Assembly (NCBI GenBank): GCA_009839925.1
Contig: VXOS01000168.1
Span: forward strand, 1 to 44,177
DNA length: 44,177 nucleotides
Direction of reading: 5' to 3'
From: Chloroflexota bacterium
GTDB lineage: Bacteria; Chloroflexota; Dehalococcoidia; UBA2979
Part shown: positions 1-7,345 of the stretch, in pieces
Layout of the letters: the number at the start of each line of letters is the position of its first letter
Position numbering within the stretch: the first letter of the stretch is position 1
Program-made: the position numbers and the translations under genes
The notes under the pieces: generated by a model
Told to the model about the DNA's origin: nothing
What the model saw: the letters and a program-made list of their open reading frames with translations, nothing else
The model's database searches: none

Positions 1-4
1 TGCT

Positions 5-934
5 GTGTCCTGTGGTTGCGTGTGTTGTAGTCTCCAGCGCTCGCCGTCGGCCCCCGCCCGGCCGCGGGGCCCGGCCCCCCCCCCCCCCCCGGGTCAGGAC
101 CTCCTCGACCGGCTCTCCGAGGAGGAGAACGCCTGCATCAAGGCCGCCTTCGGCGACGCCGTGTACGAGTTCCTGCGTGGCACGCCGCTGCTGTCGGCCA
201 CCGGTAGCGGAGGCGACAGCTCCGCGGCGGCGCCGCTCTTCGCATGCCTGACAAAGGAGAACGCCGTGCTCGCCGGAGCCGCGTTCCTGATCGCCGCGGG
301 GGGCTACAGTGATGAGAGCCGCGTGTGCATCACCGACCTCGCGCTGCGGCACCCCGAGGTCATCTACGCGCGACTGGGTCTCGGAGGGACCGGCGAACAG
401 CAGACGGCCGGGGAGGAGTCGCTCACGGCGATCCTCGGCTTCTATGACTGCCTGACGGACGCCGAGCAGGCCGTCTGGCTGATCGGGATCTTCACTGCCA
501 TCGACACCCTGTCCCCGCTGACGGGCGCCGACCTCATCGCCCTGCTCCCCGAGTCCCAGGCGACGTGCGTGCGCGAGACGCTGTCAGGGGAGGCCTACGC
601 GGCCATGGAAGCTGCAACCCCGTTGGTGGCGACGGGCATTGGCTTCGACGCAGCCGGCTGCCTCACGGTCGAGAGCGCGGCCACCTTCCTCGTTGCGTCC
701 ACCGAGGCGCTGCTCGGACCGCTCAGCGACGAGTCTGCGGCATGTGCCGGCGGGTTCGTGGAAGCCCGCCCGACGTACGTCCCGGTCATCGCGAGGCACC
801 TCAACGACCCGTCGGCGCTCTCGCAGGACGAGTTCGTGCAGGCGGCCGAGGGCGGCTTCGAGTTGTTCGGGTGCCTGAACGATGACGAACTGGCAGCGAT
901 CGGTGGTCTGATCGAAGCGCTTGGGTCGTACTAG
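5..934 (+). CDS. Cysteine-repeat protein of unknown function, 5' end uncertain
   Basis: I do not recognise this family. The 309-residue frame begins with a GTG at the window edge and is open upstream, so the true N-terminus may lie outside. From about residue 37 the protein consists of four degenerate repeats of roughly 60-80 residues. Each starts with an acidic/Ser stretch and a first Cys (C44, C108, C188, C247) and has a second Cys, usually in a CLT/CLN context (C81, C149, C219, C290). Eight regularly placed cysteines suggest one disulfide per repeat in an exported protein (inference). The first 30 residues contain a 16-base C run. In the frame one base off, the upstream codons read PVVAC, which resembles a lipobox, so a length change in the C run could join a lipoprotein signal to the repeats. 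The gene converges on the small membrane-protein gene, ending 4 bp from it. Confidence 0.6.
   Translation: MSCGCVCCSLQRSPSAPARPRGPAPPPPPGQDLLDRLSEEENACIKAAFGDAVYEFLRGTPLLSATGSGGDSSAAAPLFACLTKENAVLAGAAFLIAAGGYSDESRVCITDLALRHPEVIYARLGLGGTGEQQTAGEESLTAILGFYDCLTDAEQAVWLIGIFTAIDTLSPLTGADLIALLPESQATCVRETLSGEAYAAMEAATPLVATGIGFDAAGCLTVESAATFLVASTEALLGPLSDESAACAGGFVEARPTYVPVIARHLNDPSALSQDEFVQAAEGGFELFGCLNDDELAAIGGLIEALGSY
75..90. repeat. Homopolymer run of 16 C near the 5' end of the first gene
   Basis: Sixteen consecutive C residues encode part of a Pro stretch. The reading frame upstream of the run is ambiguous, because frames 2 and 3 are both open through it. Such a tract can be a phase-variation switch, or simply an assembly or sequencing error near a contig end. 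The sequence alone does not decide. Confidence 0.9.
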
Positions 935-938
935 ACGC

Positions 939-1148
939 CTATCCGCGGAGCTCGCGCCAGCCGAGGCCCCACAGCACGAGGGCGACGAGGAGCCCGAAGA
1001 TCACCCCGACCGCCAGCGCGCCCTCGCTGCTGTCGATGTCGAGGTAGCGGTAGGCCACGCGCATCGCGGCCCAGCCCCAGGCGCCGCCCGCGAACGCTCC
1101 CGAGACCAGCCAGACCGCGCCGCCAACCATGCCAACACCACCGCGCAT
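939..1148 (-). CDS. Small two-helix membrane protein downstream of pyrD
   Basis: A 69-residue protein with two hydrophobic segments (about residues 7-28 and 44-62), separated by a short loop containing YRYLDIDSSEG, and ending WRELRG. It looks like a small integral membrane protein with no recognisable enzymatic motif. It starts with ATG 16 bp after the pyrD stop on the same strand, so it is probably co-transcribed with pyrD. No function can be assigned from sequence. DUF-type small membrane proteins of this kind are common as operon tails. Confidence 0.6.
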   Translation of the reverse strand: MRGGVGMVGGAVWLVSGAFAGGAWGWAAMRVAYRYLDIDSSEGALAVGVIFGLLVALVLWGLGWRELRG

Positions 1149-1164
1149 CGCAGTTCTCCTCGTC

Positions 1165-2094
1165 TCAGTCGCGCCGCCGCGCCGCGCCGACGATCTCGTC
1201 GAGGCGCCCGACGCCCTCAGCCTCGCACCACTCGCGCAGCTCGTCGAGCACGCGCCAGGGCGCGGCCGGGTCGGTGAAGGTGGCGGTGCCGACCTGCACG
1301 GCGCTGGCGCCGGCCATCAGGAACTCGACGGCGTCGCGCCCGCCCATCACCCCTCCCGAGGCGATGATCGGGAGGCTGGTGACGGAGGCGGCGAGGTAGA
1401 CGCTGCGCAACGCGATCGGCTTGATCGCCGGACCCGAGAGCCCGCCGAAGATGGTGGCGATCGCGGGCCGCCGGCGCTCGATGTCGATCGCGGTCGCCGG
1501 CACGGTGTTGATCAGCGAGAGCGCGTCGGCGCCGGCCTGCTCGCAGACCTCGGCGAAGGGGCGGATGTCGGTGACGCTGGGCGTGAGCTTGACGGCGAAG
1601 GGGAGCGTGGTGCTGCGCCGCACCTCGGCGACCACCTCGGCCGTCAGGTCGCAATCCTGCCCGAACTCCATCCCGCCGACCTCGACGTTGGGGCAGGAGA
1701 CGTTGACCTCGAGGCCGGCGACGCCGGGAACGCCCTCGAGGCGTTCGGCGAGCCGTCCGAACTCGCGCACGGTGTCGCCCATGATGTTGACGAGGACGGG
1801 CGTGTCCCAGCGCGCCCAGGCAGGGGCGAGGTCGCGGATCAGCGCGCCCACGCCCACGTTCTGGAATCCGATCGAGTTGATCATCCCGGCGGGGGTCTCG
1901 ACGGTGCGCGGCTGCGGGTTGCCGCGGCGCGGGCGCAGCGTCGTGCCCTTCGAGATCACGCCGCCGAGCGCGTCGATGTCGAAGCGGCGCGCGAATTCGA
2001 TGCCGTTGGAGAGCGTGCCGGAGGCCGTGAGGACGGGGTTCCTGAGCAGCAGTTCCTGCTTGCCGCCGCGGCCGATGGTGAGGCTGAGGTCCAT
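1165..2094 (-). CDS. pyrD: Dihydroorotate dehydrogenase, class 1B catalytic subunit
   Basis: Oxidises dihydroorotate to orotate in UMP synthesis; cytosolic FMN enzyme that in class 1B works with PyrK. A TIM-barrel protein of 309 residues. NVSCPN at about 131-136 carries the class 1 catalytic Cys (C134). The FMN phosphate site is seen as IIASGGVMGGRDAVEF and AVQVGTA near the C-terminus. The ORF track extends the N-terminus to 2340, but that part is Arg-rich and unlike the family. I place the start at ATG 2094 (MDLSLTIGRG) because a GAGG lies 6 nt upstream and a TATCAT -10 box at 2120-2125 would start transcription after the alternative ATG at 2121. Class 1B is inferred from the presence of pyrK at 5403-6176. 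Unlike most bacteria with this enzyme, pyrD is not adjacent to pyrK. Confidence 0.92.
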   Translation of the reverse strand: MDLSLTIGRGGKQELLLRNPVLTASGTLSNGIEFARRFDIDALGGVISKGTTLRPRRGNPQPRTVETPAGMINSIGFQNVGVGALIRDLAPAWARWDTPVLVNIMGDTVREFGRLAERLEGVPGVAGLEVNVSCPNVEVGGMEFGQDCDLTAEVVAEVRRSTTLPFAVKLTPSVTDIRPFAEVCEQAGADALSLINTVPATAIDIERRRPAIATIFGGLSGPAIKPIALRSVYLAASVTSLPIIASGGVMGGRDAVEFLMAGASAVQVGTATFTDPAAPWRVLDELREWCEAEGVGRLDEIVGAARRRD

Positions 2095-2119
2095 GCGCCG
2101 CCTCGCTCCGGGTGCGTTC

Positions 2120-2125
2120 ATGATA
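2120..2125 (-). promoter_or_regulatory. Putative -10 box for pyrD
   Basis: TATCAT on the minus strand matches the sigma70 -10 consensus at five of six positions and lies 25 nt before the chosen pyrD start. No good -35 is visible 16-18 nt upstream in this GC-rich stretch. Confidence 0.4.
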
Positions 2126-2184
2126 CCCGTCGCGGGCGCGGGCGGGGCAGCGCGGTGGTTACCGTGGGCGCCGGGACAAAGAAC

Positions 2185-2210
2185 GGCGCCCCCGGAAGTC
2201 CGGGGGCGCC
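2185..2210 (-). terminator. Stem-loop terminator of the zinc-finger gene
   Basis: Perfect 11-bp stem GGCGCCCCCGG/CCGGGGGCGCC with a 4-nt loop, located 28 bp past the stop of the zinc-finger gene. On the minus strand it is followed by GTTCTTTGTCC, a modest U-rich tail. It separates that gene from pyrD. Confidence 0.75.
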
Positions 2211-2237
2211 GCCTTGTCTCATCCCTGCGTCGCGAGA

Positions 2238-2507
2238 TCAGTCGCGCACGATCTCGTCGGAGAGCAGGGAGTGGTCCGGCCGGGGGAGGTGCCGGAGTGC
2301 GCTGACGGGGGAGTTGCTCACGGTGTTCGTGTGCTCCCACATCACGTTCTCGGTAGCGTTCGCGAAGTTCCGCGTAAGCCCGCAGCGCTTGCAGAAGCCG
2401 GCGCTCTCACGCCCGCTCGGGGACTCGATCACCCAGTGGTGGACGCAGGCCATGCGCGGGGTCGCGCTGGTCTGCACGTCGTGTCCGGTCTGTGCTGCCG
2501 TAGCCAT
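2238..2507 (-). CDS. Small zinc-finger protein (CxHH...CxxCG type)
   Basis: An 89-residue protein with a central putative zinc-binding core: CVHHW followed 16-19 residues later by GFCKRCGLTRNF, giving Cys/His and CxxC ligands. Flanks are polar and probably flexible. From memory, short proteins with an HHWVIExPxG...CKxCG core recur in Chloroflexota genomes, with no function I know of. The start ATG has GGAAGG 9 nt upstream. It has its own promoter (TTGACA-17-TAAGGT) with an inverted repeat across the -35, and its own terminator, so it is a monocistronic, possibly regulated gene. Zinc binding is inferred from the ligand spacing only. Confidence 0.72.
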   Translation of the reverse strand: MATAAQTGHDVQTSATPRMACVHHWVIESPSGRESAGFCKRCGLTRNFANATENVMWEHTNTVSNSPVSALRHLPRPDHSLLSDEIVRD

Positions 2508-3015
2508 CGTCTTCTACCTTCCCGTGGCGCCGGTTTGATCCCCCCAGATGTTTGCCCGACGCCTGACTACCTACTGTTGTGCGTTCGCTGTGTGCAGGCG
2601 GCGCACCAGAGACATAACCTTACGGCTTGACGCCTCTGGTGTCAACCTTAAGTGCACTAAAATGCTGCAAAACCCCGATAAAGCCCTCCCTTGCTCCGCG
2701 CCCTGCCGGCAGCGCCGGCCACGCGGCCAGGATCACGCCTCGTGCCGCTGCCCCAACAGGAGCGGGCGGCTATACTGGGGCCAGAGCCAACCCCGTGGGG
2801 AGGCGTAGCGCGATCCCGGGAACAGTCCTCGAAGGTGTCCCCAACATCCCGTTTGCCTGCCCTTCTGGCGCATCCATCCTGGATGGCGCACTCTCCGTAC
2901 CTAGAGATGAAACGCTCGCGAAGGCCGTTTGGTTCCCTCCAGGTTGGAGTTACTCCCGGGATTTTCCCACGAATTTGGCCGATCCGCGACCATTTTCGCA
3001 GTGTGAGGACATAAC
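2508..3015. other. 508-bp divergent intergenic region
   Basis: Lies between the zinc-finger gene (minus) and the Mrp gene (plus). It holds the zinc-finger promoter at 2617-2645, a possible plus-strand -10 TATACT at 2771-2776 without a convincing -35, and a short stem GCGCATCCA/TGGATGGCGC around 2868-2889. The ORFs listed across it have poor codon character and no recognisable protein. About 240 nt would be the 5' leader of the Mrp gene if the TATACT is used. I could not match it to SRP RNA, RNase P, tmRNA or T-box consensus elements. Confidence 0.5.
2617..2645 (-). promoter_or_regulatory. Promoter of the zinc-finger gene with overlapping inverted repeat
   Basis: On the minus strand TTGACA (2640-2645), a 17-bp spacer and TAAGGT (2617-2622) precede the zinc-finger gene by about 110 bp. 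An inverted repeat TTGACACC-AGA-GGCGTCAA (2627-2645, one mismatch) covers the -35 and part of the spacer, a typical place for a repressor operator. Confidence 0.55.
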
Positions 3016-4056
3016 GTGACAACTGCCGAGGCCGTACTAACCGCTCTTTCCCAGGTTCATGATCCCGAGCTGCACCGCGACCTGGTGTCGCTCAACATGG
3101 TGCGCGATGTCGCCGTCGAGGGCTCGACGGCCTCCCTCCGCCTGGTGCTGACCACTCCCGCCTGCCCGCTGCGCGAGCAGATCGATGTCGACGTACGGGC
3201 CGCCCTCGATGCCTTGCCCGGCATCGACGCGGTCGAGATCGAGTGGGACGCCGAGGTGCGCGGGCAGGCGCTCCGCGAGGGCGGCCCCGAGCCGGTCACC
3301 GGAGTCAAGAACCTGATCGCCGTCGCCTCCAACAAGGGCGGCGTCGGCAAGTCCACGGTGGCTACGAACCTGGCGGTCGCCCTCGCGCAGCTCGGCGCGG
3401 CGGTCGGCATCGTCGACGCCGACATCACCGGGCCGAACATCCCGACGATGCTCGGCATCGAGCAGGGCGGCCTCGCCGATGGTCAGCAGGGCTTGAACAC
3501 GATGGAGGCCCACGGTGTGCGCGCCGCCTCGATCGGCTTCGTGCTGCCGAAGGGCACGCCGGTGGTCTGGCGCGGGCCGATGATTGGCTCGGGCGTGCGC
3601 CAGCTGGTGCACGACATCGACTGGGGCGAGCTGGACTATCTGATCGTCGACCTGCCGCCGGGCACCTCGGACGCCTCAATGTCGCTGGCGCAGCAGGCGC
3701 CGGTGGCCGGCGTCGTGATCGTCTCGACGCCGCAGCAGGTGGCGATCGAGGATGCAACGAAGGCGATCGGGATGTTCGACCGGCTCGGCGTCCCGATCTT
3801 CGGAATCGTGGAGAACATGACCTCGGACATCTTTGGCCGGGGCGGAGCGCGCGAGGCCGCGGACGAGCTGGGCGTCGAGTTCCTCGGCGAGTTGCCGCTC
3901 GCGGCGGCCGTGCGCAAGTCAGGCGACGAGGGCGTCCCGCTGGTCGCCGTGGCCCCGGACTCCGAGGAGGCGCGGGCCTTCGTGGAGCTTGCGGAGCAGG
4001 TTGCGGCCCGCTGCTCCGTGCTGCAATACGCCGGGGATTCGGGGGTGGCGGCATGA
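3016..4056 (+). CDS. Mrp/ApbC-type P-loop ATPase lacking the CxxC motif
   Basis: A 346-residue protein of the Mrp/NBP35 group, which binds and transfers Fe-S clusters in the cytosol. The N-terminal MIP18/DUF59 domain is at about 1-80 (VHDPELHRDLVSLNMV). A deviant Walker A SNKGGVGKST is at 105-114, followed by VDADITGPNIPTMLG and the switch DLPPGTSD. The C-terminal Mrp signature reads VENMTSDIFGRGGA, where the family usually carries a CPxCG-containing loop of about ten more residues between ENMS and IFG. The cluster-binding cysteines are therefore missing; the only nearby Cys is ARCS close to the C-terminus. Some bacterial Mrp proteins also lack the motif. The start is GTG with AGGA 6 nt upstream. 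The stop overlaps the next ATG (ATGA), indicating coupling to the NYN gene. Whether it still carries clusters is unknown. Confidence 0.9.
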   Translation: MTTAEAVLTALSQVHDPELHRDLVSLNMVRDVAVEGSTASLRLVLTTPACPLREQIDVDVRAALDALPGIDAVEIEWDAEVRGQALREGGPEPVTGVKNLIAVASNKGGVGKSTVATNLAVALAQLGAAVGIVDADITGPNIPTMLGIEQGGLADGQQGLNTMEAHGVRAASIGFVLPKGTPVVWRGPMIGSGVRQLVHDIDWGELDYLIVDLPPGTSDASMSLAQQAPVAGVVIVSTPQQVAIEDATKAIGMFDRLGVPIFGIVENMTSDIFGRGGAREAADELGVEFLGELPLAAAVRKSGDEGVPLVAVAPDSEEARAFVELAEQVAARCSVLQYAGDSGVAA

Positions 4057-5120
4057 GCGCCGATCGCGCGGACACGCCGGCCACGGGCGAGGGCGCCCGC
4101 CGCCGCGGCCCGCGCGGCGGCCGTGGCCGATCGCGCGCCGCCGAGACGCCCGAGAGTGGCGACACGCTGAACGATCCGCGCATCGCCGGTCGCCGACCCG
4201 CCCGTCCGCCCAAGGAAGAGGCGGACGCGGAATCCTCGGAACCCGCCGAGACCAAGGCGAAGGCTGCGCCGAAGCGCAGGACGCGCGCCCGGGCGGCATC
4301 CAAGGAGACGAAGGCGGAGGCGGAGGTCGAGGCAACCCCCAAGGCCGAGGCTGAGCCGAAGAAGCGTGCCCCGCGGCGCCGTGGCGCCGCCGCGGCCGAG
4401 GAAGCCGCGCCCGAGCCCGCGAAGGCCGAGGCCAAGACCGAGAAGAAGGCGCCTGCCCGCCGGCGCGCGAGCACGCGCAAGTCGAGCGCGGCGAGCAGCA
4501 GTGACACTCCGGCGACGGACTCGCTCGCCGAGGAAGTGCGGGCCCTGCGCGAGGCGCTGGCGGCCCAGGCGCAGACGCTCGACGCCCTGCGCGAGACCCA
4601 GGAGCGCGCCGTACGGCGGCTGCGCCTCGGCGTCTTCGTCGATGTGCCGAACCTGATCTACGGAGCGGAGCGCGGCGAGGGCGCACCGGACGGCGCGACC
4701 GTGCATATGGGCAAGCTGCTCGCCTACCTCAGCCAGGGTCGCGAGCTGATCCGCGCGACGGCCTACTCACCGGTTTCGGACGACCCCGCGGAGCCGGTGG
4801 AGCGCCAGCGCTTCGTCGAGCCGTTCGTGCGCCACGACTACCGGATCGTGACGAAGCCGATGAAGCGCTTCCAGGACGGCTCGGTGAAGGGCAACTTCGA
4901 TGTCGAGATGGCGCTCGACATGGTGACGATGGCGGAGCGCCTCGACGTCGTCTCGATCGTCTCCGGCGACGCCGACTTCGCGCGCGCCGTGGAGCTGCTG
5001 CAGAGCCAGGGCGTGCGCGTCGAGGTCGTCGCCTTCAGCGGCAGCACCTCGGTGGAGATGCGCGCCCTCGCCGACGAGTACATCGACGTGGCGACGATCC
5101 TGGACCGGGTGGGGGTGTAG
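4053..5120 (+). CDS. NYN (LabA/DUF88-like) domain protein with long basic N-terminal tail
   Basis: A 355-residue protein, starting at the ATG overlapping the Mrp stop; the longer track ORF is only frame read-through. Residues 1-155 are low complexity, rich in Ala/Lys/Arg/Glu, with basic patches (RRRGPRGGRGRSR, KKRAPRRRGAAAA) typical of nucleic-acid binding tails. A short coiled coil follows (SLAEEVRALREAL, about 158-185). Residues 190-355 form a NYN domain: GVFVDVPNL (first Asp and Asn), DVEMALDMV (second Asp) and VSGDADFARAVELL (third acidic site). NYN domains have a PIN-like fold, and many are predicted metal-dependent RNases; activity here is inference. Translational coupling to Mrp is clear in the sequence, but its meaning is unknown. 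Confidence 0.85.
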   Translation: MSADRADTPATGEGARRRGPRGGRGRSRAAETPESGDTLNDPRIAGRRPARPPKEEADAESSEPAETKAKAAPKRRTRARAASKETKAEAEVEATPKAEAEPKKRAPRRRGAAAAEEAAPEPAKAEAKTEKKAPARRRASTRKSSAASSSDTPATDSLAEEVRALREALAAQAQTLDALRETQERAVRRLRLGVFVDVPNLIYGAERGEGAPDGATVHMGKLLAYLSQGRELIRATAYSPVSDDPAEPVERQRFVEPFVRHDYRIVTKPMKRFQDGSVKGNFDVEMALDMVTMAERLDVVSIVSGDADFARAVELLQSQGVRVEVVAFSGSTSVEMRALADEYIDVATILDRVGV

Positions 5121-5125
5121 GCGGG

Positions 5126-5389
5126 CTACGCCTCGTCCTCGTCCTCGTCGGGGCGCCGGGGCGGCGACGCGCCGGGGTAGCTGACGGAACGGGGGTCGGC
5201 ACTGCCGCGGCCGGCGAGCGCCTCGTTCGTGGCGATCGCGACGATGAGGGCGCCGCCCATCAGCCCGGCGCCCGCGCCGAACAGCCAGCCGACGATCGCC
5301 GGCTCCGGCTTCATCAGCACGCCGCCGATCAGCGCGCCGGCCACGAGGCCGCCGACGATCGGGATGGCGACGGCGATCTGCCTGAGCAT
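5126..5389 (-). CDS. Small membrane protein at the end of the pyr operon
   Basis: 87 residues: two Gly/Ala-rich hydrophobic segments (about 5-26 and 32-54, AGALIGGVLM and GAGAGLMGGALIVAIA), then a polar Pro/Asp/Glu-rich tail ending DEDEDEA. No enzymatic motif is visible and I do not recognise a named family. It starts 13 bp after the pyrK stop on the same strand and is probably the last gene of the pyr transcript. It converges on the NYN gene, leaving only 5 bp between the stops. Confidence 0.65.
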   Translation of the reverse strand: MLRQIAVAIPIVGGLVAGALIGGVLMKPEPAIVGWLFGAGAGLMGGALIVAIATNEALAGRGSADPRSVSYPGASPPRRPDEDEDEA

Positions 5390-5402
5390 CAGCCGATGTC
5401 CA

Positions 5403-6176
5403 TCAGTACAGATCGCGCAGGTCGAACATCGGGCCGTCCGTGCAGCAGAGCCGGACGCCGCCGCGCTTGGGGAAGATCGCGCAGCCGTAGCAGATGCCCA
5501 TCCCGCAGGCCATCGTCTCCTCCAGCAGGGCCTGCACCGGCTTGCGCAGCCCGGAGCGCGTGAGCACCCCGAACAGCGCCTCGAACATCGGGTTCGGGCC
5601 GCAGGCGAAGGCCTGGTCGGCCCAGGGCAGCAGCCGCTCGAAGGGCGCCGTCACCAGCCCGCGCTCGCCCAGCGACCCGTCCTCCGTGGCGACGACGACC
5701 TCGACGGCCTCGGGCAGCAGCCGCGGCGGGAAGATGCCCGCCTCGCTCGCCGCGCCGAGGACGAGCGTCACCTCGCGGCCCTGCTCGACCAGCTCGTCGG
5801 CGAGCCGGACGAGCGGCGCGCAGCCGATCCCTCCGCCGACGAGCAGCATGTGATCGACGCTCTCGCGCGGTTCGTAGCCTCGCCCGAGCGGTCCGACGGC
5901 GCGGACGGCATCGCCCGGCTCGCGCCGCGCGAGCCAGTCCGTGCCGCGCCCGACGACGTCGAAGAGCAGCGAGAACTCCGGTCCGTGGCGACCCTCGCGC
6001 AGGCGGTGGAAGGAGCAGGCGCGGCCGAGCAGTGGGTCGTTCTGCTCGCCGATGTAGGCCATCACGAACTGGCCGGGCGTCGCGTGGCGGAACTCCTCGG
6101 GCATCGTCAGCCAGAGGATGTGCGTCTCGCCGTAGAGGCGGGCGGACTCGGTGACCTCGACGACGGCGCTTCTCAT
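5403..6176 (-). CDS. pyrK: Dihydroorotate dehydrogenase electron transfer subunit
   Basis: Passes electrons from the FMN of PyrD to NAD+ through FAD and a [2Fe-2S] cluster. A 257-residue protein of the ferredoxin-NADP reductase superfamily: FAD domain about 1-100 (GRACSFHR, GPLGRGY), NAD-binding domain about 108-210 (LLVGGGIGCAPL, ACGPNPMFEAL), and a C-terminal cluster loop with C224, C229, C232 and C244 or C245 (CGMGICYGC...RLCC). The track ORF is much longer because the frame runs into the neighbour; the ATG at 6176 overlaps the chromate-transporter stop (ATGA) and gives a family-length protein. Its partner pyrD is over 3 kb away on the same strand. Confidence 0.93.
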   Translation of the reverse strand: MRSAVVEVTESARLYGETHILWLTMPEEFRHATPGQFVMAYIGEQNDPLLGRACSFHRLREGRHGPEFSLLFDVVGRGTDWLARREPGDAVRAVGPLGRGYEPRESVDHMLLVGGGIGCAPLVRLADELVEQGREVTLVLGAASEAGIFPPRLLPEAVEVVVATEDGSLGERGLVTAPFERLLPWADQAFACGPNPMFEALFGVLTRSGLRKPVQALLEETMACGMGICYGCAIFPKRGGVRLCCTDGPMFDLRDLY

Positions 6177-7345
6177 GCGGGCAGACTCGCGGCGTGGTAG
6201 AGCAGGCCGGTCGCGCCGCAGATGACGAGCCAGGCGTACGAGGGCAGCAGCGAGCGCAGCAGCACGACGCCGCTCGCCACGAGCACCGCGCCGCTGAGCG
6301 GGTTGGCCTCGAGGCTCATCAGCAGCACCACGGCGGCCCCGGCGATCGCGCCGAAGACGGCCGCCGCGACGCCATCGAGGAAGGCGCGCAGCGTTTCGGA
6401 CGCGGAGAGCCGGTCGAGCAGCCGGCCGAGTGAGATCGCGAAGACGAAGGCGGGCGCGAAGATCGCGACCGTCGCGATCAGCGCGCCCCACCAGCCGCCG
6501 GCGGCATAGCCGACGAAGGTGGCGGTGGTGACGATCGGCCCCGGCGTCGCCTGCCCGATCGCGATCGCGTCGAGGAACTGTGACTCCGTGAGCCAGCCCT
6601 GCGCGACGGCGTCCGGCTCCAGCAGCGGGATGATCACGTAGCCGCCGCCGAACAGCAGCGCGCCGGCCTTGAGGTGGATGAGCGCGATCGGGACGGCCTC
6701 GGGCAGCGTCACGGCCAGCGCGGGCAGCGCGAGCGGGAGCAGCGGCGCGGGCAGCGCGACGATCGCGCGTTGCAGCCGCTGGCGCGGCCCGTGCTCGCTC
6801 GCGAGCAGCGCGATCACTCCAGCGCCGAGCAGCGCGACCACCTCCCAGCGCGGCGCGAGCAGCGTGATCGCGAACGCGGCGGCCGCGAGGGCGATCGCGA
6901 GCGGGTTGCGCTGCGCCGGGCCGCGCAACCGCCAGGCGGCGAGCGCGACGAGCACGACGACCGCCGGGCGGATGCCGGCGAACAGGTCGTCGGCGCGCGG
7001 CGTCGTGCCCCACTGGTAGTAAGCCCAGGCGAGCACCGCGACGGCGAGCGCGGCCGGGAGGATGAATGCGCTGCCCGAGGCGATCGCCCCCGGTACGCCG
7101 CGGCGGCGGTAGCCGAGGTGGATCGCCATCTCGGTGGAGTTGGGGCCGGGCACGAGGTTCGTCGCGGCGAGGGCGCGGGCGAACGTGTCGCGGTCGAGCC
7201 AGCGCCGCCGCTGCACGAACTCGTCCTCCATCATCGCGACGTGCGCCGCCGGACCGCCGAAGGCGGTCGCGCCGAGCCGCCCGAACTGTCCGAGGAGCCC
7301 CGCGAGCGAGCTGCGGCCGGGTTCGCTCTCGTGCTCGCTGCTCAT
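6173..7345 (-). CDS. chrA: Chromate transporter family protein (two CHR domains)
   Basis: A 390-residue polytopic membrane protein with the two tandem CHR domains typical of long-chain ChrA. The first half shows FGGPAAHVAMMEDEFV and TNLVPGPNSTEMAIHLGY; the second repeats the pattern as LLFGGGYVIIPLLE and IGQATPGPIVTTATFVGYAAGG. About ten hydrophobic segments are visible. The family exports chromate in some bacteria, but many members have no tested substrate. Here it sits inside the pyr operon with 4-nt overlaps on both sides (HAD phosphatase upstream, pyrK downstream), so its expression should follow pyrimidine supply. Whether it moves chromate or another oxyanion or acid cannot be told from sequence. 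Confidence 0.88.
   Translation of the reverse strand: MSSEHESEPGRSSLAGLLGQFGRLGATAFGGPAAHVAMMEDEFVQRRRWLDRDTFARALAATNLVPGPNSTEMAIHLGYRRRGVPGAIASGSAFILPAALAVAVLAWAYYQWGTTPRADDLFAGIRPAVVVLVALAAWRLRGPAQRNPLAIALAAAAFAITLLAPRWEVVALLGAGVIALLASEHGPRQRLQRAIVALPAPLLPLALPALAVTLPEAVPIALIHLKAGALLFGGGYVIIPLLEPDAVAQGWLTESQFLDAIAIGQATPGPIVTTATFVGYAAGGWWGALIATVAIFAPAFVFAISLGRLLDRLSASETLRAFLDGVAAAVFGAIAGAAVVLLMSLEANPLSGAVLVASGVVLLRSLLPSYAWLVICGATGLLYHAASLPA

Noticed and set aside
1129-2538. 469-aa plus-strand ORF opposite pyrD
   Set aside because: It is the antisense shadow of pyrD and the zinc-finger gene; long open frames on the opposite strand are expected at this GC content.
2657-3022. 121-aa minus-strand ORF before Mrp
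   Set aside because: No recognisable motif and gene-unlike composition; it overlaps the Mrp start and the likely leader region.
5403-7013. 536-aa ORF containing PyrK
   Set aside because: Only the last 257 residues are PyrK; the rest is the shifted frame of the chromate transporter gene.
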